The notes under the pieces were generated by a model, which was not told the origin of the DNA, ran no database searches, and was given only the letters and a program-made list of their open reading frames with translations. Below, piece by piece: positions 35,001-44,231 of a stretch of 64,000 nt of DNA. Every line of letters starts with the position of its first letter. Position 1 is the first letter of the stretch. The position numbers and the translations under genes were made by a program. This stretch comes from Diadema setosum (Eukaryota > Echinodermata > Echinoidea > Diadematoida > Diadematidae), in contig NC_092690.1 of NCBI RefSeq assembly GCF_964275005.1, forward strand, positions 8,708,336 through 8,772,335, read 5' to 3'.

Positions 35001-35783
35001 TTTTTTTCAACGTGTTTTCTCCCGCCGCGATGATCCATCTCTCTCACTTTAACACCGAACCGACTCGAATATGCCTTGTCGACAATGTGAGGAAATTGAT
35101 GGTAAAAACCATGTCATTACGATGCAAAATCATAATCAGCTGTTATCAAGTACAAGTATAAAGTGAACCGTTTACACGTATAAGATTTATCGTGAATTAA
35201 AAAAAAAAAAATTACTTCCCAGAAATCTAAGAGTAATTGTTGTACATGCGATCCTCATCTTTCTTGTGCAATGACTGGTAAGATTGATAACCAATCGTCA
35301 GAGCTTCGTTGTCTTTATACCATCCATCTCGTATGAATGAATACATCTAAGAACAAATGAGTAGGAACCCTTTTTACCTTTTAGTCCATTAAACTGTCCA
35401 TGCCAGGCTGAGGGATTATGTATTTTATTTGTACTTTATGATAGACAAAATCAATTAGCGATTAACGATCTTCATTGAAATATGGGTTCTTTTTTTTTTT
35501 TTGGTCAGGAAAGAGCAAGGTGATCATTCTCGTGTACGACTTCAAATCGGGTGATCTTCAAGCCGAATTTCTCTGTAACAAACTGAAGAGCTTTGAGATC
35601 CAGCAGCCAACGGCGTGCAGGAAATCGTCGGCTGTGGTGTTTGCCGGACAGTGTGCTTCATCAACCCCGGAACTCCCGCAGGATCAGCTCGAAAAACTCC
35701 GGAGCAGCTTGCAGGCAGCAGCCTCGCCGCCAATCATTGAGAGAATTATTGTCTTCTTTAAAAAATGTTTTCCCTCTCCTTAA
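19660..35783 (+). CDS. Gene 2: tandem paralogue of gene 1, unrecognised alpha/beta family
   Basis: Three exons: 19660-19692, 31646-31943, 35509-35783 (stop TAA). Donors are GTAAGC and GTATGC, acceptors follow TTTTGTCCAG and TTTTGGTCAG, and phases are 0 and 1 as in gene 1. The product is 201 residues. MVEGIDQEATQ is followed by a Gln/Pro linker (QPQPQPQAQPQQ) absent from gene 1. The core then gives RVDVTVGTTGG, REMPYNVRDMD, DVDVFILCHSI, NRRLSITDVTDALYDRLL, and in exon 3 KVIILVYDFKSG, SSAVVFAGQ and PELPQDQ. The tail (ASPPIIERIIVFFKKCFPSP) replaces the CaaX-like end of gene 1. Introns are 11.95 kb and 3.57 kb, swollen by a LINE, a SINE and small DNA elements. Conservation is highest in exon 2 between DVDVF and YDRLL, so that segment is probably the functional core. 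Possible inducible control is suggested by the upstream kappaB site. Function unknown. Confidence 0.82.
19693..22539. other. Intron 1 of gene 2, 5' part
   Basis: Contains an (AAAG)n stretch near 20176-20200 and a poly(A) run near 21880. I see no exon with matching splice sites and phase and no well-bounded repeat. Confidence 0.5.
22540..26559 (+). mobile_element. CR1-group non-LTR retrotransposon (LINE), apparently complete ORF
   Basis: One long ORF (22772-25867), a ~690-base 3' UTR containing the family hairpin at 26289-26330, and a TTGAACTTGAAACTTGAACT tail ending at about 26559. The 5' boundary is a guess from a T-run at about 22525-22540; no target duplication was found. It lies in sense in intron 1 of gene 2. 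The uninterrupted frame means the copy is young relative to the other LINE pieces in the window. Confidence 0.75.
22772..25867 (+). CDS. LINE endonuclease / reverse transcriptase (1031 aa)
   Basis: The N-terminal apurinic-type endonuclease occupies about residues 88-300: THFNIRSINRNFDKL (Asn 92), LTETW (120-124), GVIYRPP (194-200), MGDFNIDL (228-235), LIDNIF (273-278) and SDTTDH (292-297). The reverse transcriptase is at about 535-830: FKKGEKDDVNNYRPISLL (587-604), FLDFSKAFDTINHGILL (667-683), CGVPQGSLLGPLLF (724-737), FADD (756-759) and LGVCVDNKLSW (831-841). A C-terminal region has GPRLWNN (996-1002). This order (endonuclease, then RT, with no RNase H) fits the CR1/L2/Daphne-like LINEs; the clade needs a tree. 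No separate ORF1 or zinc-knuckle protein is visible upstream. The endonuclease and RT motifs look intact, so the product could be active. It nicks target DNA and copies its own RNA in cis. Confidence 0.93.
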   Translation: MANITNFVFNSLNSDEFYDTVRHSESDHANITSSLYEDYISNKYNTSAQEFEYNFDSNDPVQSPSCVYLTENQYKNRIMNTVNETLLLTHFNIRSINRNFDKLRLLLENPDQKSCSIIGLTETWLNSNISHLFSLPGFEFVFRNRNNKVGGGVGLYISKKIKYITHEEISVMNDKLESLFIELINPHGKNIVIGVIYRPPRSNLNDFLTYMQDLVQNPIILNKDTFLMGDFNIDLMKCNSQNNPQEFIETLMSASFLPLISKPTRVASQSATLIDNIFSNVLPLPESGIVLSDTTDHYPIFAQVPIKLTKQNNYHKRRKITADKLTSLQNSLKEIDWSFVYNTTDANLSYDYFISTITSEIDNHIPQRNIKDRYKQIPKLPWITQSILRSINRKNNLFYKYRCNPTEKNKKKYVSYKNTLTTLLRTRKKNFYVNQINKYKNDIKNTWKILKDAMNTPNNSSNITEVRWGDASSNTPAGMAEIFNDFFSSIGQNLSQNIPLSSKTFTDFLDTPNSKTIFFDPTYKEEIVRIVANLKEGKSPGHDGIDNHLIKNIIPQIVDPLVHIINSSLTTGHVPNSMKIAKVIPIFKKGEKDDVNNYRPISLLSSISKILEKIVYIRTVRFLKTCDIFSNVQFGFRENHSTTHALLALIDKVTHALDTFSHTIGIFLDFSKAFDTINHGILLAKLSHYGIRGKALEWFTSYLSNRSQFVHVNGFDSQNKTITCGVPQGSLLGPLLFIIYINDFHRSSEKLSFILFADDSNLFFSHPDPNILARTVNEELKKVIQWIYANKLSLNIQKTKFMLFSNSLDSLPGNISFDTTPLEEVSTFKFLGVCVDNKLSWRNHIDSICKTISRNIGVMNRLKYYLPLCALLTLYSSLILPYLNYGILAWGNTYQILLDKLFLLQKKALRTVFNLTTREHTDPLFFYHKILKIKDLYVFQLGQFMFNYNSNFSPKIFHDSFHRNSHVHNYPTRRSNEFHLPFMRTVHAQNTFLYTGPRLWNNLDNSLKDSPSFLTFKYKFRKHLLATYNSR
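26560..26687. repeat. Near-perfect 61-bp-arm palindrome with 6-base loop
   Basis: Arms 26560-26620 and 26627-26687 are reverse complements at 60 of 61 positions, separated only by CTCGCT. The arms are GC-rich (ACTCGCTCTGCGTGCCCCC start, GGCCGGCGAGTGG end), unlike the flanks. It starts exactly where the LINE tail ends. It could be a tiny palindromic transposon, a hairpin RNA source, or an artefact of fold-back during sequencing or assembly. Direct flanks give at most a 2-3 base duplication. Confidence 0.93.
27001..27390 (-). mobile_element. Probable antisense LINE/SINE 3' end
   Basis: Starts with (TTCA)n and a T-run, the reverse complement of an (ATGA)n tail after poly(A), followed by sequence rich in A and G with no coding match. 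Poly(C) and poly(G) runs occur near 27204 and 27360. Boundaries at the far side are unclear. Confidence 0.4.
27905..28513. mobile_element. ~600-bp TIR element with TTAA ends
   Basis: TTAAAGGGGCAATCCAGTCC at the left is mirrored at the right (reverse complement TTAAAGGGGAAATCCAGTCA), and the inner ATTAGTCTGATA is mirrored by TATCAGACTAA. The interior is AT-rich with inverted internal similarity (ATGCAAATGAG against CATTTGCATATTC). No coding sequence. TTAA may be the target duplication. Confidence 0.85.
28774..29082 (+). mobile_element. LINE 3' end with hairpin, then (TA)n
   Basis: GAGGGGCCAACATTCCAC with AAGCTCTGCTTTTTTAGTGG and GTCCCTCC forms the same hairpin as in the other LINE ends. AATAAACTTTGATATTGAAA follows, then a TA microsatellite from 29036 that may have grown from the tail. 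No coding remnant remains. Confidence 0.65.
29083..30446. other. Intron 1 of gene 2, no feature seen
   Basis: AT-rich sequence with no exon-like ORF framed by splice sites and no clear element boundaries. Confidence 0.55.
30447..31184. mobile_element. Small TIR element, GGTTGAG family, copy 2, split by a SINE
   Basis: Left end AAAGGGATAGTACAGTTTTG with GTTGAG and right end CTCAACCAGTACTGTACAATCC with CTTTAA match copy 1 at 14463-14863 along the whole length, except for the SINE inserted at 30800-31149. Without the SINE it is about 385 bases. Confidence 0.87.
30800..31149 (-). mobile_element. tRNA-derived SINE
   Basis: On the minus strand it begins GGGCGGTGAGTTGGCTCAGT with CGGTAG (A box at about 31123-31137) and has a B box GGGTTCGAACCC at about 31084-31095, spaced as in a tRNA. 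A non-tRNA body of about 270 bases and an (AAC)n tail at 30800-30816 follow. ATTA on both sides (30796-30799, 31150-31153) is the minimum target duplication. The Pol III promoter boxes appear intact. It is not a functional tRNA gene because the 3' half of the tRNA is replaced by the SINE body. Confidence 0.9.
31370..31485. mobile_element. 116-bp hAT-like MITE
   Basis: CAGTGGCGGATCCAG at the left and CTGGATCCGCCCCTG at the right. These are typical hAT ends. Flanks GTTCAAG and TTCAGGGG give only a partial target duplication. It sits about 160 bases before exon 2 of gene 2. Confidence 0.8.
32215..34470. repeat. Dispersed-repeat block with 493-bp internal duplication and DR1-like motifs
   Basis: Starts at CCCCCGAGCAGAGTTCGGAG. 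A segment near 32378 (GCCCTCGCTTGTTCCGTCTT) recurs at 32871, a 493-base tandem duplication running to about 33340. From 32580 to 34270, TGACCTTTGACC-type strings recur at least six times. The block closes with a (GGAC)n minisatellite and AACATAATGCCGTAAAGC. No reading frame with a known domain; a ~200-codon reverse frame is not supported. It lies in intron 2 of gene 2. Confidence 0.6.
34386..34451. repeat. (GGAC)n minisatellite
   Basis: About sixteen GGAC units with a few variants (GGAA, GATG, GCAG) at the end of the repeat block. Confidence 0.95.
34471..35508. other. 3' part of intron 2 of gene 2, no feature seen
   Basis: Ends in the T-run and GGTCAG acceptor of exon 3. Nothing else recognised. 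Confidence 0.55.
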
Positions 35784-35890
35784 CCCTTTACTACGCGTTC
35801 TAACATCTGTGCAATTTGCAGGAAAGGGCCTTTCATATAAAAGACATATTCTTCTTGTGACGTTGTTATACTGTTCATAAGTTACATCAT

Positions 35891-35896
35891 AATAAA
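35891..35896 (+). promoter_or_regulatory. Polyadenylation signal of gene 2
   Basis: AATAAA lies 108 bases after the gene 2 stop codon and is followed within 20 bases by a TGTACTGGTTGT GU-rich stretch. It is the first such signal downstream, giving a short 3' UTR. Confidence 0.6.
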
Positions 35897-35919
35897 TGTA
35901 CTGGTTGTCACGTATTCCC

Positions 35920-36760
35920 GTTTCATCGTATTGTGTCTGCAAAACCTGCCTGCAGTAGACCTTGCCCATTTATTTTAACACCGGAACTATTTTACTCATC
36001 TATTCAATTCAACGGGAGATGATTGTCTGCCAGGCTGATAGTTCATTGGCGTGAGAAGGATATGAAGGGATCACTGATCACCACGCCCAATTCATTCAAG
36101 ATGAATCACGAGTACAATGTAGCAATCTTGTATGCTCAATTACCGTGTGATTTGCTATTGTGAATCATGTTATAAGCATAATGCTATTATACCACTTCTA
36201 TTAGCAAGAACATAATGGAATCACAGTGGTCTGGTAAGGGATCGTATCGTGGTCAGTACTTTGTATAGTAGTTGAAATTGTGCCCACAATGGATAATAGC
36301 AAAATCCTCGATGGTTGTTTTCCACTGAAACAAAATAAAGAACTAATTTCCATCCATGTCATTTGCATAAAATATTCTTAAAATGCTATAATTGCCATGC
36401 ATCTCACTACTGAACGTATTCAGACCTGGACGTTTTTCTTTAAAACAACGAAATGAGAAAATATTTATCACTTTTCTTTTCATGGTTTATTCAACTGCAC
36501 ACCGCCACCTGTCTAGCTCAGGCTTTTATGGCGTGCGATGCATGAGGAAATAAGTTTTTATTTAATATGTTTATGTGGCTTTTAACCTTTTTGTGTATAA
36601 ACTCTTCTCCTTTAGTCATTTTACCTCCTTAGTGCAAAAAGAAAGTGAATTTTAATAGGTTTTCAAAATATTAAGATGTGATGTAGCATCCATCAGTGTC
36701 AGAGAAAATTCAAGAGATTTTTTTTTCTTTTCTAAAAAGATAATCACTTCCAAAGGAAAG
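35920..36760. other. Intergenic, no feature seen
   Basis: AT-rich sequence after gene 2; no exon, RNA gene or bounded repeat recognised. Confidence 0.5.
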
Positions 36761-36764
36761 TTAA

Positions 36765-36830
36765 GGAAGGCTTCCATATAATGTATATGTATATATATAT
36801 ATATATGTATATATATATGTATAATATATA

Positions 36831-36869
<39 letters not shown>

Positions 36870-37503
36870 ATATTTGTGTGTAAGTGTAAGTAAACGTGTG
36901 TATATCACCATTACACAAAAATGTGATGTCAGAAACGTGTCAGACCGAAACATTTTATATCTATCCATATGACTGCAAATAAGTTTGAAATTGATGATTT
37001 TAAAAATCGACGTATCAGTACCTATGTTCATGTACTATTGTAATATAGGATAATGATATCTTTATTATCTTCTATTATATAGCGATACTAATACTATTAT
37101 CGTTATAACTTCAGTACAACTGTATATGTCTTTGGGTACATATTATGCAAATCACTTCCAATTATATATACTTTTCAAACATAATCACTTCCAACTATAT
37201 ATGGCTGGTGTTAATGATCGGTCTAATGTCTTTCACATAACATTGCAGGTATCAAAATGTGCAAAGAAGGGATGGCTTGTTTCATCGCGATGAGCAGCAT
37301 TGAACTGACAAAGTAGTTTATACAGCTCAGTAGCAATGCAGTAATGATTTCTTCTGAAACTGGCTCTCTGGATCTGGAGAAAAAGGCCTGAATGACCATA
37401 CTATATAATCTTGATCCTAGCTGCACTTGTGTGCTTGTGTATATTTTGGTTATATTCCATTGCAACGAATGTTAAGGAAGGCTTCCAATGTATATAGTAT
37501 ATA

Positions 37504-37544
<41 letters not shown>

Positions 37545-37808
37545 TGAATATATATGATATATATATATACCTGTTTGTAAGTGTATGCATGCATGTGTAT
37601 ATCGCCATTACGCCAAAATGTGATGTCCAAAACGTGTTACAACTCATGAATGTAACACCGAAACATTGAATAACTATCCATATGGCTGCAAATAAGTTTG
37701 AAAGTGATGATTTCAAAAATCGACGTATCAGTACCTTTGTTCATGTACTATTATGACATGATAACAATATCATTACGATCTTACTATTATATAACGATAA
37801 TAATACTA
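36765..37808. repeat. ~700-bp tandem duplication, second copy interrupted
   Basis: TTAAGGAAGGCTTCCA plus a TA microsatellite, then CCATTACACAAAAATGTGAT, TGCAAATAAGTTTGAAATTG and AAAATCGACGTATCAGTACC, occur at 36765-37095 and again, diverged, from about 37472. The second copy stops at 37808 and resumes at 48394 (TATTATCGTTATACC, matching TATTATCGTTATAAC at 37094). The first copy therefore gives the empty site for the 10.6 kb insertion. Confidence 0.85.
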
Positions 37809-39055
37809 CAGGGCCATTCTCAGATTAAGTGTTCAATTCCATGTGAGTAAAACCGAAAAATCAACCACAAAGTAATACATTCAAAGATGTGTTTTCGGAA
37901 ACTTCAAAACCGGTCAAATACGAAACAGAAAGTGGAACATTCTAAATGATGGCCATTCATTGAGTAAAAATGAATTGAAATAGAGCATCATATATGATTT
38001 TTGATCACCAATCAGATACGTTACCGCAAATTTACATGTTGTAATGGACTCCTAACTCTGAATTAGATTTATTGTTTCGATCCAATTTCTGTTCAGGAAA
38101 AGACATCTGTCCCTCCTAAAGATATTGGGGTTTTTCAAGAGGTAAAGATGTTGTCATCCCTTGCTAATTGGTAGAAATTATTTCTGTGTGGTAGGTTGAA
38201 ATATGCTTTTTGCTGAAATGAAATATAACCTTAAGATTCACTTTGCATTTTTTGCAAATTTCGCTTACAAATAAAGTTTCGAATCCCACAAATCATGCAA
38301 AGGGAACGATCCGATCTGGAATTTCCACAGGAAACAAATATGAATTGCTTTCCTGGGGAAATAACTATTGAAAAACATCGAATCACCTTTGGTAACGTAT
38401 CTGGTAAAATATAAGTAATAATTTTAGTTGTATATGAATAAATAAATATCACCTGTTTAAGTATTTACCTCATGAATTGATGTAAAAATGAATGATGTAA
38501 GCCCAAATTAAGCATTTTAAACATTGTACGTAATATTTAAACTATGAAATGTAGTGGAAAAGAGCCCTAAATGTGAAAGCTGAGTTCTTCATTGACAGAA
38601 TATTCTCATCTTACGTCTGAATGTATTTATCCATCTGACTATAAATATTCATTAAGTTTTGATGGATAATGCAAACAAGGTTTAAAAAATAATATTTTTG
38701 CAGGCACTTAGAAGGAAGTAGGTACAGTCTCTATGAACTCGATATGCTAAACAGTTGTTTGACCTATGGTAACGTATTTGGCTCATCCCTTTTAATGAAA
38801 ATGAATAAGTAATTGTTCAACTTATCAATGAATCTTGAGTAGTTCTTCATATGTTGAAAAACACTAGAATACATATGCAACACAACACTGAAACTTTTCT
38901 CGGAAGCGTTTCATAAACTACTTTTTACTCTTTCAAAGTTTCAGGCTTTCAAGTGATCCTACTTTTCCTACTTTTTCCTACTTTTTCACTGCTGTTCCTA
39001 CTTTTCCTACTTTTTTGCTCAAAATCCTACTTTTTCCTACTTTTTCCTACTTTTT

Positions 39056-41650
39056 TGGTGGAAAACCCCGCCAAAAAAAAAAAATGTGCAAGACTACTTG
39101 AATAGTTGATATTCAGAAATGATGAGTAGACTCTAGTTGCAGATTCTAACTGGTGGGGAGAGCCTCTATCTTCAACATGAAAGAGGGATAACACAAACCA
39201 ATCAACCACAAGACTGCTGCCAGCCTCAGCTTTTGCTCCTGTGTAGATGTGATTGATCCCACTGATATTGCAGCCTAGGACTTGGAGCAGTGCTCAACCA
39301 GCTCTCATCATCGCTCAAAATTACCAGGTAAGCTTGCCATTTACTTAAAAGTAGAATTTGACATGTGACTTCCAAAGAATACAACTGAGGGAAAAATGCC
39401 ACCTACAGCCAGTTTTAATGGATGTAGAGTTCAAGCATATCATGTCTCATGCATGTGCTGGCATGCAAATCCTCAGAAACCAGAAATTTCCTTTGCTAAA
39501 ATATGACTTGCCACGTAAATCGTAAAGGTCATATTAAAACAAGAAATAACACCTTCAGATCCCCTTTGCCTGAAATCCTTCAATAATATATGTTTTGATA
39601 ATAATTAACAATGATTGCAATGTGACAAACTTAATATGAAAGTAAGTTTTTCATCACAGAAACTAGATCTGGTTGATGTGAGGATGAGTAAAGCCCAAGA
39701 AAGCATGGATTGGTAGGGACCCATTTGCATGAAACTTGTGTATTACTGAAGCTAAATCAAAAGCACTCGGGTTACATCAGTTTGATCTTTTGGTAAGAGT
39801 TCAAGAAAAGAAAATGTAAGTTGCCAAATCTGTCAAAAGATAAAACTTTGAAGACTTGTGAGGTTTAACATGAGACATGACTTGCGATATCCATTTGAAT
39901 CGTGGGCAGGTGGTAGATACGACTACTAGAAATCTTCCTTAATTCATCTGAAGTTAAATAGGTGAGGAAAGTTGCTGAAAAATCAGATGAACAAGAAGAA
40001 ATGTTTAACAGATCCCACAAATTGTTAATAAGGAGTGAGAACAAAAGTAATTACTTAGCCATCTTGAAAGATAAAGACTAATAGGAGAGCAGAAACCTCT
40101 TCATGGAAAATCTTAAAAGTTGATGGCTTGTTACACCTAACAAGTATTATTTAAGAGGTTGAATTGTATCGTAGGTAAGACATACATTACCTCAAAGAAA
40201 GTAGGAAATGGAGGAATTTCATGGAAAATAAGTTTACACAAACAATATTTCGTTATCGTTTAAAGATTGATTGAAGTTGAAACCATGAGACGTTGAAGTC
40301 CACTTCCTGAAGACACTTACAGAACTATCAGAAATATATAGAGAGAAAAGCCATCTGAAGCATACCTGAAAAAACCCAAACAGTCAGGAAAGATAATGAA
40401 TATTCCACAAATAAGAGCAAGTGTGTGAATGTTTTAAATTGACCCGCCAAGAACAGTTTGTTAAGTTTGGAGGAATCAACTTGCAGAAAAATTAGAAGCC
40501 ATGACGTCTTTTTATTCGACAGATCTTGCAAATTTTAGTTAAGGCTGAACATCTTTTTATTACCCAGCTAGTTTGAACAAGATGTGAGAAAATGGTAGAA
40601 CAGAAATCCCTTCATGAAAGTGGTTAAAGTGTGATGGATCATTTGAAGTGACATACCCAAAATATTGAACCATTTGAAAGTCTTGGTAAAATGTGAGACA
40701 GGGAAACTTCTTAAAGGAGAAAAAAGTGAAAGGATGGATGTGTATGCCAATTGTGTAAACATACAAAACTTAAGTTGAAGGTGAAAACCATAAGAACAAT
40801 GGAGAGTATCAAAATTGAAAGGGTACAAGACACTGTATTTAAGGGGGGATGAGAACTGCATGGTAGATATACAGATCATCTAGAGTGTATTTGCTCTCAA
40901 ATGGCCTAAAAAGTTTGTTAATTGGAATTTGCTGAGAAATCAGAGAAGCTAGCAAGGACTTAAATGATAATGACATTCACTGTTTATTCCCCACATCTTG
41001 CAAAGTGTAGTTTATAAAATTGACAAACTAAAATACTGAGCCAGCAAAATATCTGAAGAATGAAAAGCAAAATCTCAACCTTGTAAAATTTTAAAGGCTG
41101 AAGGATATAATCTCCAAATTATATGAAGAAGTTTGATTTCAAGAATGTTGAATGAGCTTAAAAGTGAGCTTAAAAGAATAATGAGCTTAAAAGAATAATA
41201 TGGCAAATTGGAGAAACTTCCTGAAAAGATCAAATAGCTGTATGTGTATTCCACAAAAAAGGTCATGATGAGCTGAAAAAAAGTTGAATGTAAAGAATTA
41301 TTAACTATCTACAGTGAATTTGGCAAAAATTGCAAACAGTAGAAAGTCATTGGAAAGTACAGAATGATAAGTTTCTACCATTCTTTCTAAATTAACAAAT
41401 GTAAGTTCATTCAAGAATACATGGAATCTACCATCTACAGAACACCAAAGAATGAAAACTGATTTATTTGTTATCCACAGAAAATTATCAAAACATAGAG
41501 TCATTTTTGCTACCTATAAAGTCGGTAAAACTACAGACAGTAGAAAACAAAAAGCAGATGTGTACATGCTCCTCACATTTTGTAAAGTGGAGTCATTTGG
41601 TTATATTAATCTTCTGTAACTCTACATGTGACAATACTACATTTCCCTGA
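39056..41650. repeat. Purine-biased degenerate repeat region
   Basis: The plus strand is persistently A/G-rich. Related strings recur at irregular 100-500 base spacing, for example TTATTCCCCACATCTTGCAA at 40984, TTATTCGACAGATCTTGCAA at 40512 and CTCCTCACATTTTGTAAAG at 41569, and AAATCAGATGAACAAG at 39981 against AAATCAGAGAAGCTAG at 40936. It looks like an old, heavily diverged tandem repeat. A possible 5' exon ends at 39329 (TTACCAG then GTAAGC). Confidence 0.4.
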
Positions 41651-42489
41651 TTGATACTGAAATGTTAAGTTTGCTGGGTTTTTTTTTCTCTCTGGATGTT
41701 TTGTGTTCTATTGGTTAAAGTGTTTCAAATTGAGCTTACCTTATGTTTCCATCTATATCATATGATTATACCAAGATAATCTATATCACTGGAAATTCAG
41801 TGGTGGACACTGTGCCATAAATTCACAGTATTTGAGTGTGTAGATTTGTAGTGGGCCAGGATTTGCAAAGTAAAGATGTTAATGCATTGGTAGATATAAT
41901 TTCACTTCGTAAGGCCTGACTGTCGTGAGACAACCCATTCTTCATGCATGTCTTGCCAGAAATGTAATATGATAACACATGCTCTCAGAGACTAGACTGA
42001 CCGCTACATCTAAGTACTTGGTAGTTTAAATTATTCTGTTATTTTAAAATGTTTGAACACATGTTACATGCTTACATAAATTTGAAATTGAAGGTCTCTT
42101 GGAAAGTTGGTGTATTGCTTATCTCATGGTCATTCAGCTGGAACTTGAAAGCATACTAACCTTGTCTTGAGCATCACTTGAATAGCTTTGTCAAACATCT
42201 TTATTTCCAGTCTTCTTCACACTTTGAAATGAAGCAAATCTTCACAGCTTCAAATGAATGTAGATAGAAGTCATCTTTTTTTTAGATTGCTTTTGTCAAA
42301 GATCCTTATTTCCAATCTTTTTCACATTTTGAAATGAAACACATATCTTCACAACTTCAAAACATTCAAAAGAATGCAGATAAAAGATGTCATCTTTTAA
42401 TTATGGAAGTGTATAGCGTACAGGTACAATTGGCATTAGTGTATAACTTACACATCGTGGAATGTTTATGACATATTTTGTGGGATGAT

Positions 42490-43146
42490 ATGTGACCGTG
42501 CATCACAAAACCAACAAGAAGTTGCACACACTGATTTTGTGTTAGGACTGAAACTAGGTGATATGGGCCAACGCAGCCAATCTTGAGTTTTTCATATTTT
42601 CTGAAAGAGTAAGTCTTCTTCTATATTATACTAAAGTTTGGGATCATAAAATGAAAATGAAATAGTGTTTTTAGCATTTTTTTTTTCTGGAACACTTATG
42701 GGTAGAATAGTGTGATTAGATGTTTCTCATAGAGTCCTCTTTTCATTTTTAAAAAAATCCTGTCCATACTCCAATAACTTTAGAAAGGATGATGCTACTG
42801 CTTTGAAAGTTGGCATTGATCATCTACAGAATGTGTTAATAAAGCATGCACAGCTTAATCTGATAATCTCTTCATTGTTGTTGCTCCAGGGGTTAACATC
42901 CTGTTATTTGTTCCATTCATTGCAGAGCTAGCAGGGCTTGATAAAGCTATACTTCTGAGCCCATTTTCTTAGTTCACATTTTCCAGAGTGTGTGCTTTCA
43001 TTCCAATATTAGGATAGGTTAGGAGAGTCCATTTGTATCGAGTTACACATCATTTTAAAGCTTAAAGTTTGCTTTCAGAATCTGCTCTTAACTAAAAAAA
43101 TCCATGTCTAGCAACTTTTTGTTGGTGTTGGGACGCAGGGTCACAT
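42490..43146. mobile_element. ~660-bp TIR element, TGTGACC family, copy 1
   Basis: TGTGACCGTGCATCACAAAA with CCAACA at the left and TGTTGG then GACGCAGGGTCACA at the right form ~36-base inverted ends. TA lies on both sides (42488-42489 and 43147-43148 region). The copy at 53559-54246 matches along its whole length. No coding sequence. Confidence 0.85.
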
Positions 43147-43304
43147 ATATGGTAGGTGTTCATGTCAATCACAGAATGATGTCTCTTCTATGCAAGTATT
43201 GTAGTAAGTGATCAAGATTCATATTGCCTGTACAGTTGAATGTGCATTTGTGTTTGTTTCCGGACATTGTTCTAACGAATATCTGCCTTTGTTGTATTTT
43301 TCAG

Positions 43305-43386
43305 GCTCTACCAGGAGCAAAAGTGAGGCTGCGGCAGCAGGGTTGTGAGTACAAATTAAGATTTACATGTAACATCAAGAATTCTG
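43305..43386 (+). CDS. Exon-like segment carried inside the nested element
   Basis: An 82-base segment lies between a good acceptor (TTGTATTTTTCAG) and a strong donor (GTGAGT). One frame is open throughout and encodes ALPGAKVRLRQQGC, then EYKLRFTCNIKNSG; GC content is above its surroundings. It lies between the small TIR element and the right-hand CCTACTTTTT array. It may be a captured host exon or part of a lost element gene. The product is not recognised and no partner exon is certain. Confidence 0.35.
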
Positions 43387-44231
43387 GTGAGTATCGACGA
43401 AAACTACTCCAAAAAGCCTGCACATGTCCTGATTTATTCCTACATTTTTTCTCTAATGTCCTACTTTTTCCCCCTCATGTCCTACTTTTTCCTACTTTTT
43501 TAGAGATTCTGTTCCTACTTTATTCCTACTTTTTTACATTATCTCGCTTGAAAGCCTGAAGTTTGGTAACGTATCTGGCGTACCGTAAATGAATCTGTCG
43601 GTGAAGTTACAGAGCAATTTCTACTGAATATTCTTCATTTGAACATAACTTTAATTTTTTAATGGAAGCGTCATTCTATGCAGAATTGTTTTATGAACAC
43701 TTTGTTTTACATAACATTATTTGTCACCGTGGGTGCCCTGAATTATACGTAACGTATCTGCTAAATCTGAAAAGCAAAAAACTGATATGCTGAATCTTAG
43801 CTTCGTCTTGTAAAATAAACGTTCAAAGTTGTTGCATAGAATATGAAAGTGGCTGGGTTTTATAGAATAGAACTTTGGAGTTTATGAGCACACAACAATT
43901 TGTTTGTACAAACATTTACAATTTCTTTTCAGCATTTTGATTATGTGGTAACGTATCTGTCGGAAAACTTGGCAGTAAGTTGTGAGACACTGACGCACAA
44001 AGAAAAATCATGTGGAAGTGTTGATCTTTTTCACCTCTCTGTCCTTTTGGTGTAAGAATATAATCCTGAGGTCCAACAAAACGAAGCATGTAATGTGTAG
44101 GGATGAATTTTGACCAGATTTGATCCCTAGAAAGCACAAGACCAATGAGTAAAATTCGGTCACGTATCTGGGGTAACGTATCTGTGGCAACGTATATGGT
44201 CGATCATATTATTATGAGAGCGATATCTACC

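Larger units (their letters stand above)
38942..43558. mobile_element. 4.6 kb nested TIR element with 6-bp target duplication
   Basis: CAGGCTTTCAAG at the left and CTTGAAAGCCTG at the right are perfect 12-base inverted ends. AAGTTT lies at 38936-38941 and 43559-43564 as the target duplication. Just inside both ends are arrays of CCTACTTTTT (about ten copies at 38958-39055, about six at 43430-43535), in the same orientation at both ends. The interior holds a purine-biased degenerate repeat, a smaller TIR element at 42490-43146 and an exon-like segment at 43305-43386. No transposase is recognised. Confidence 0.8.
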
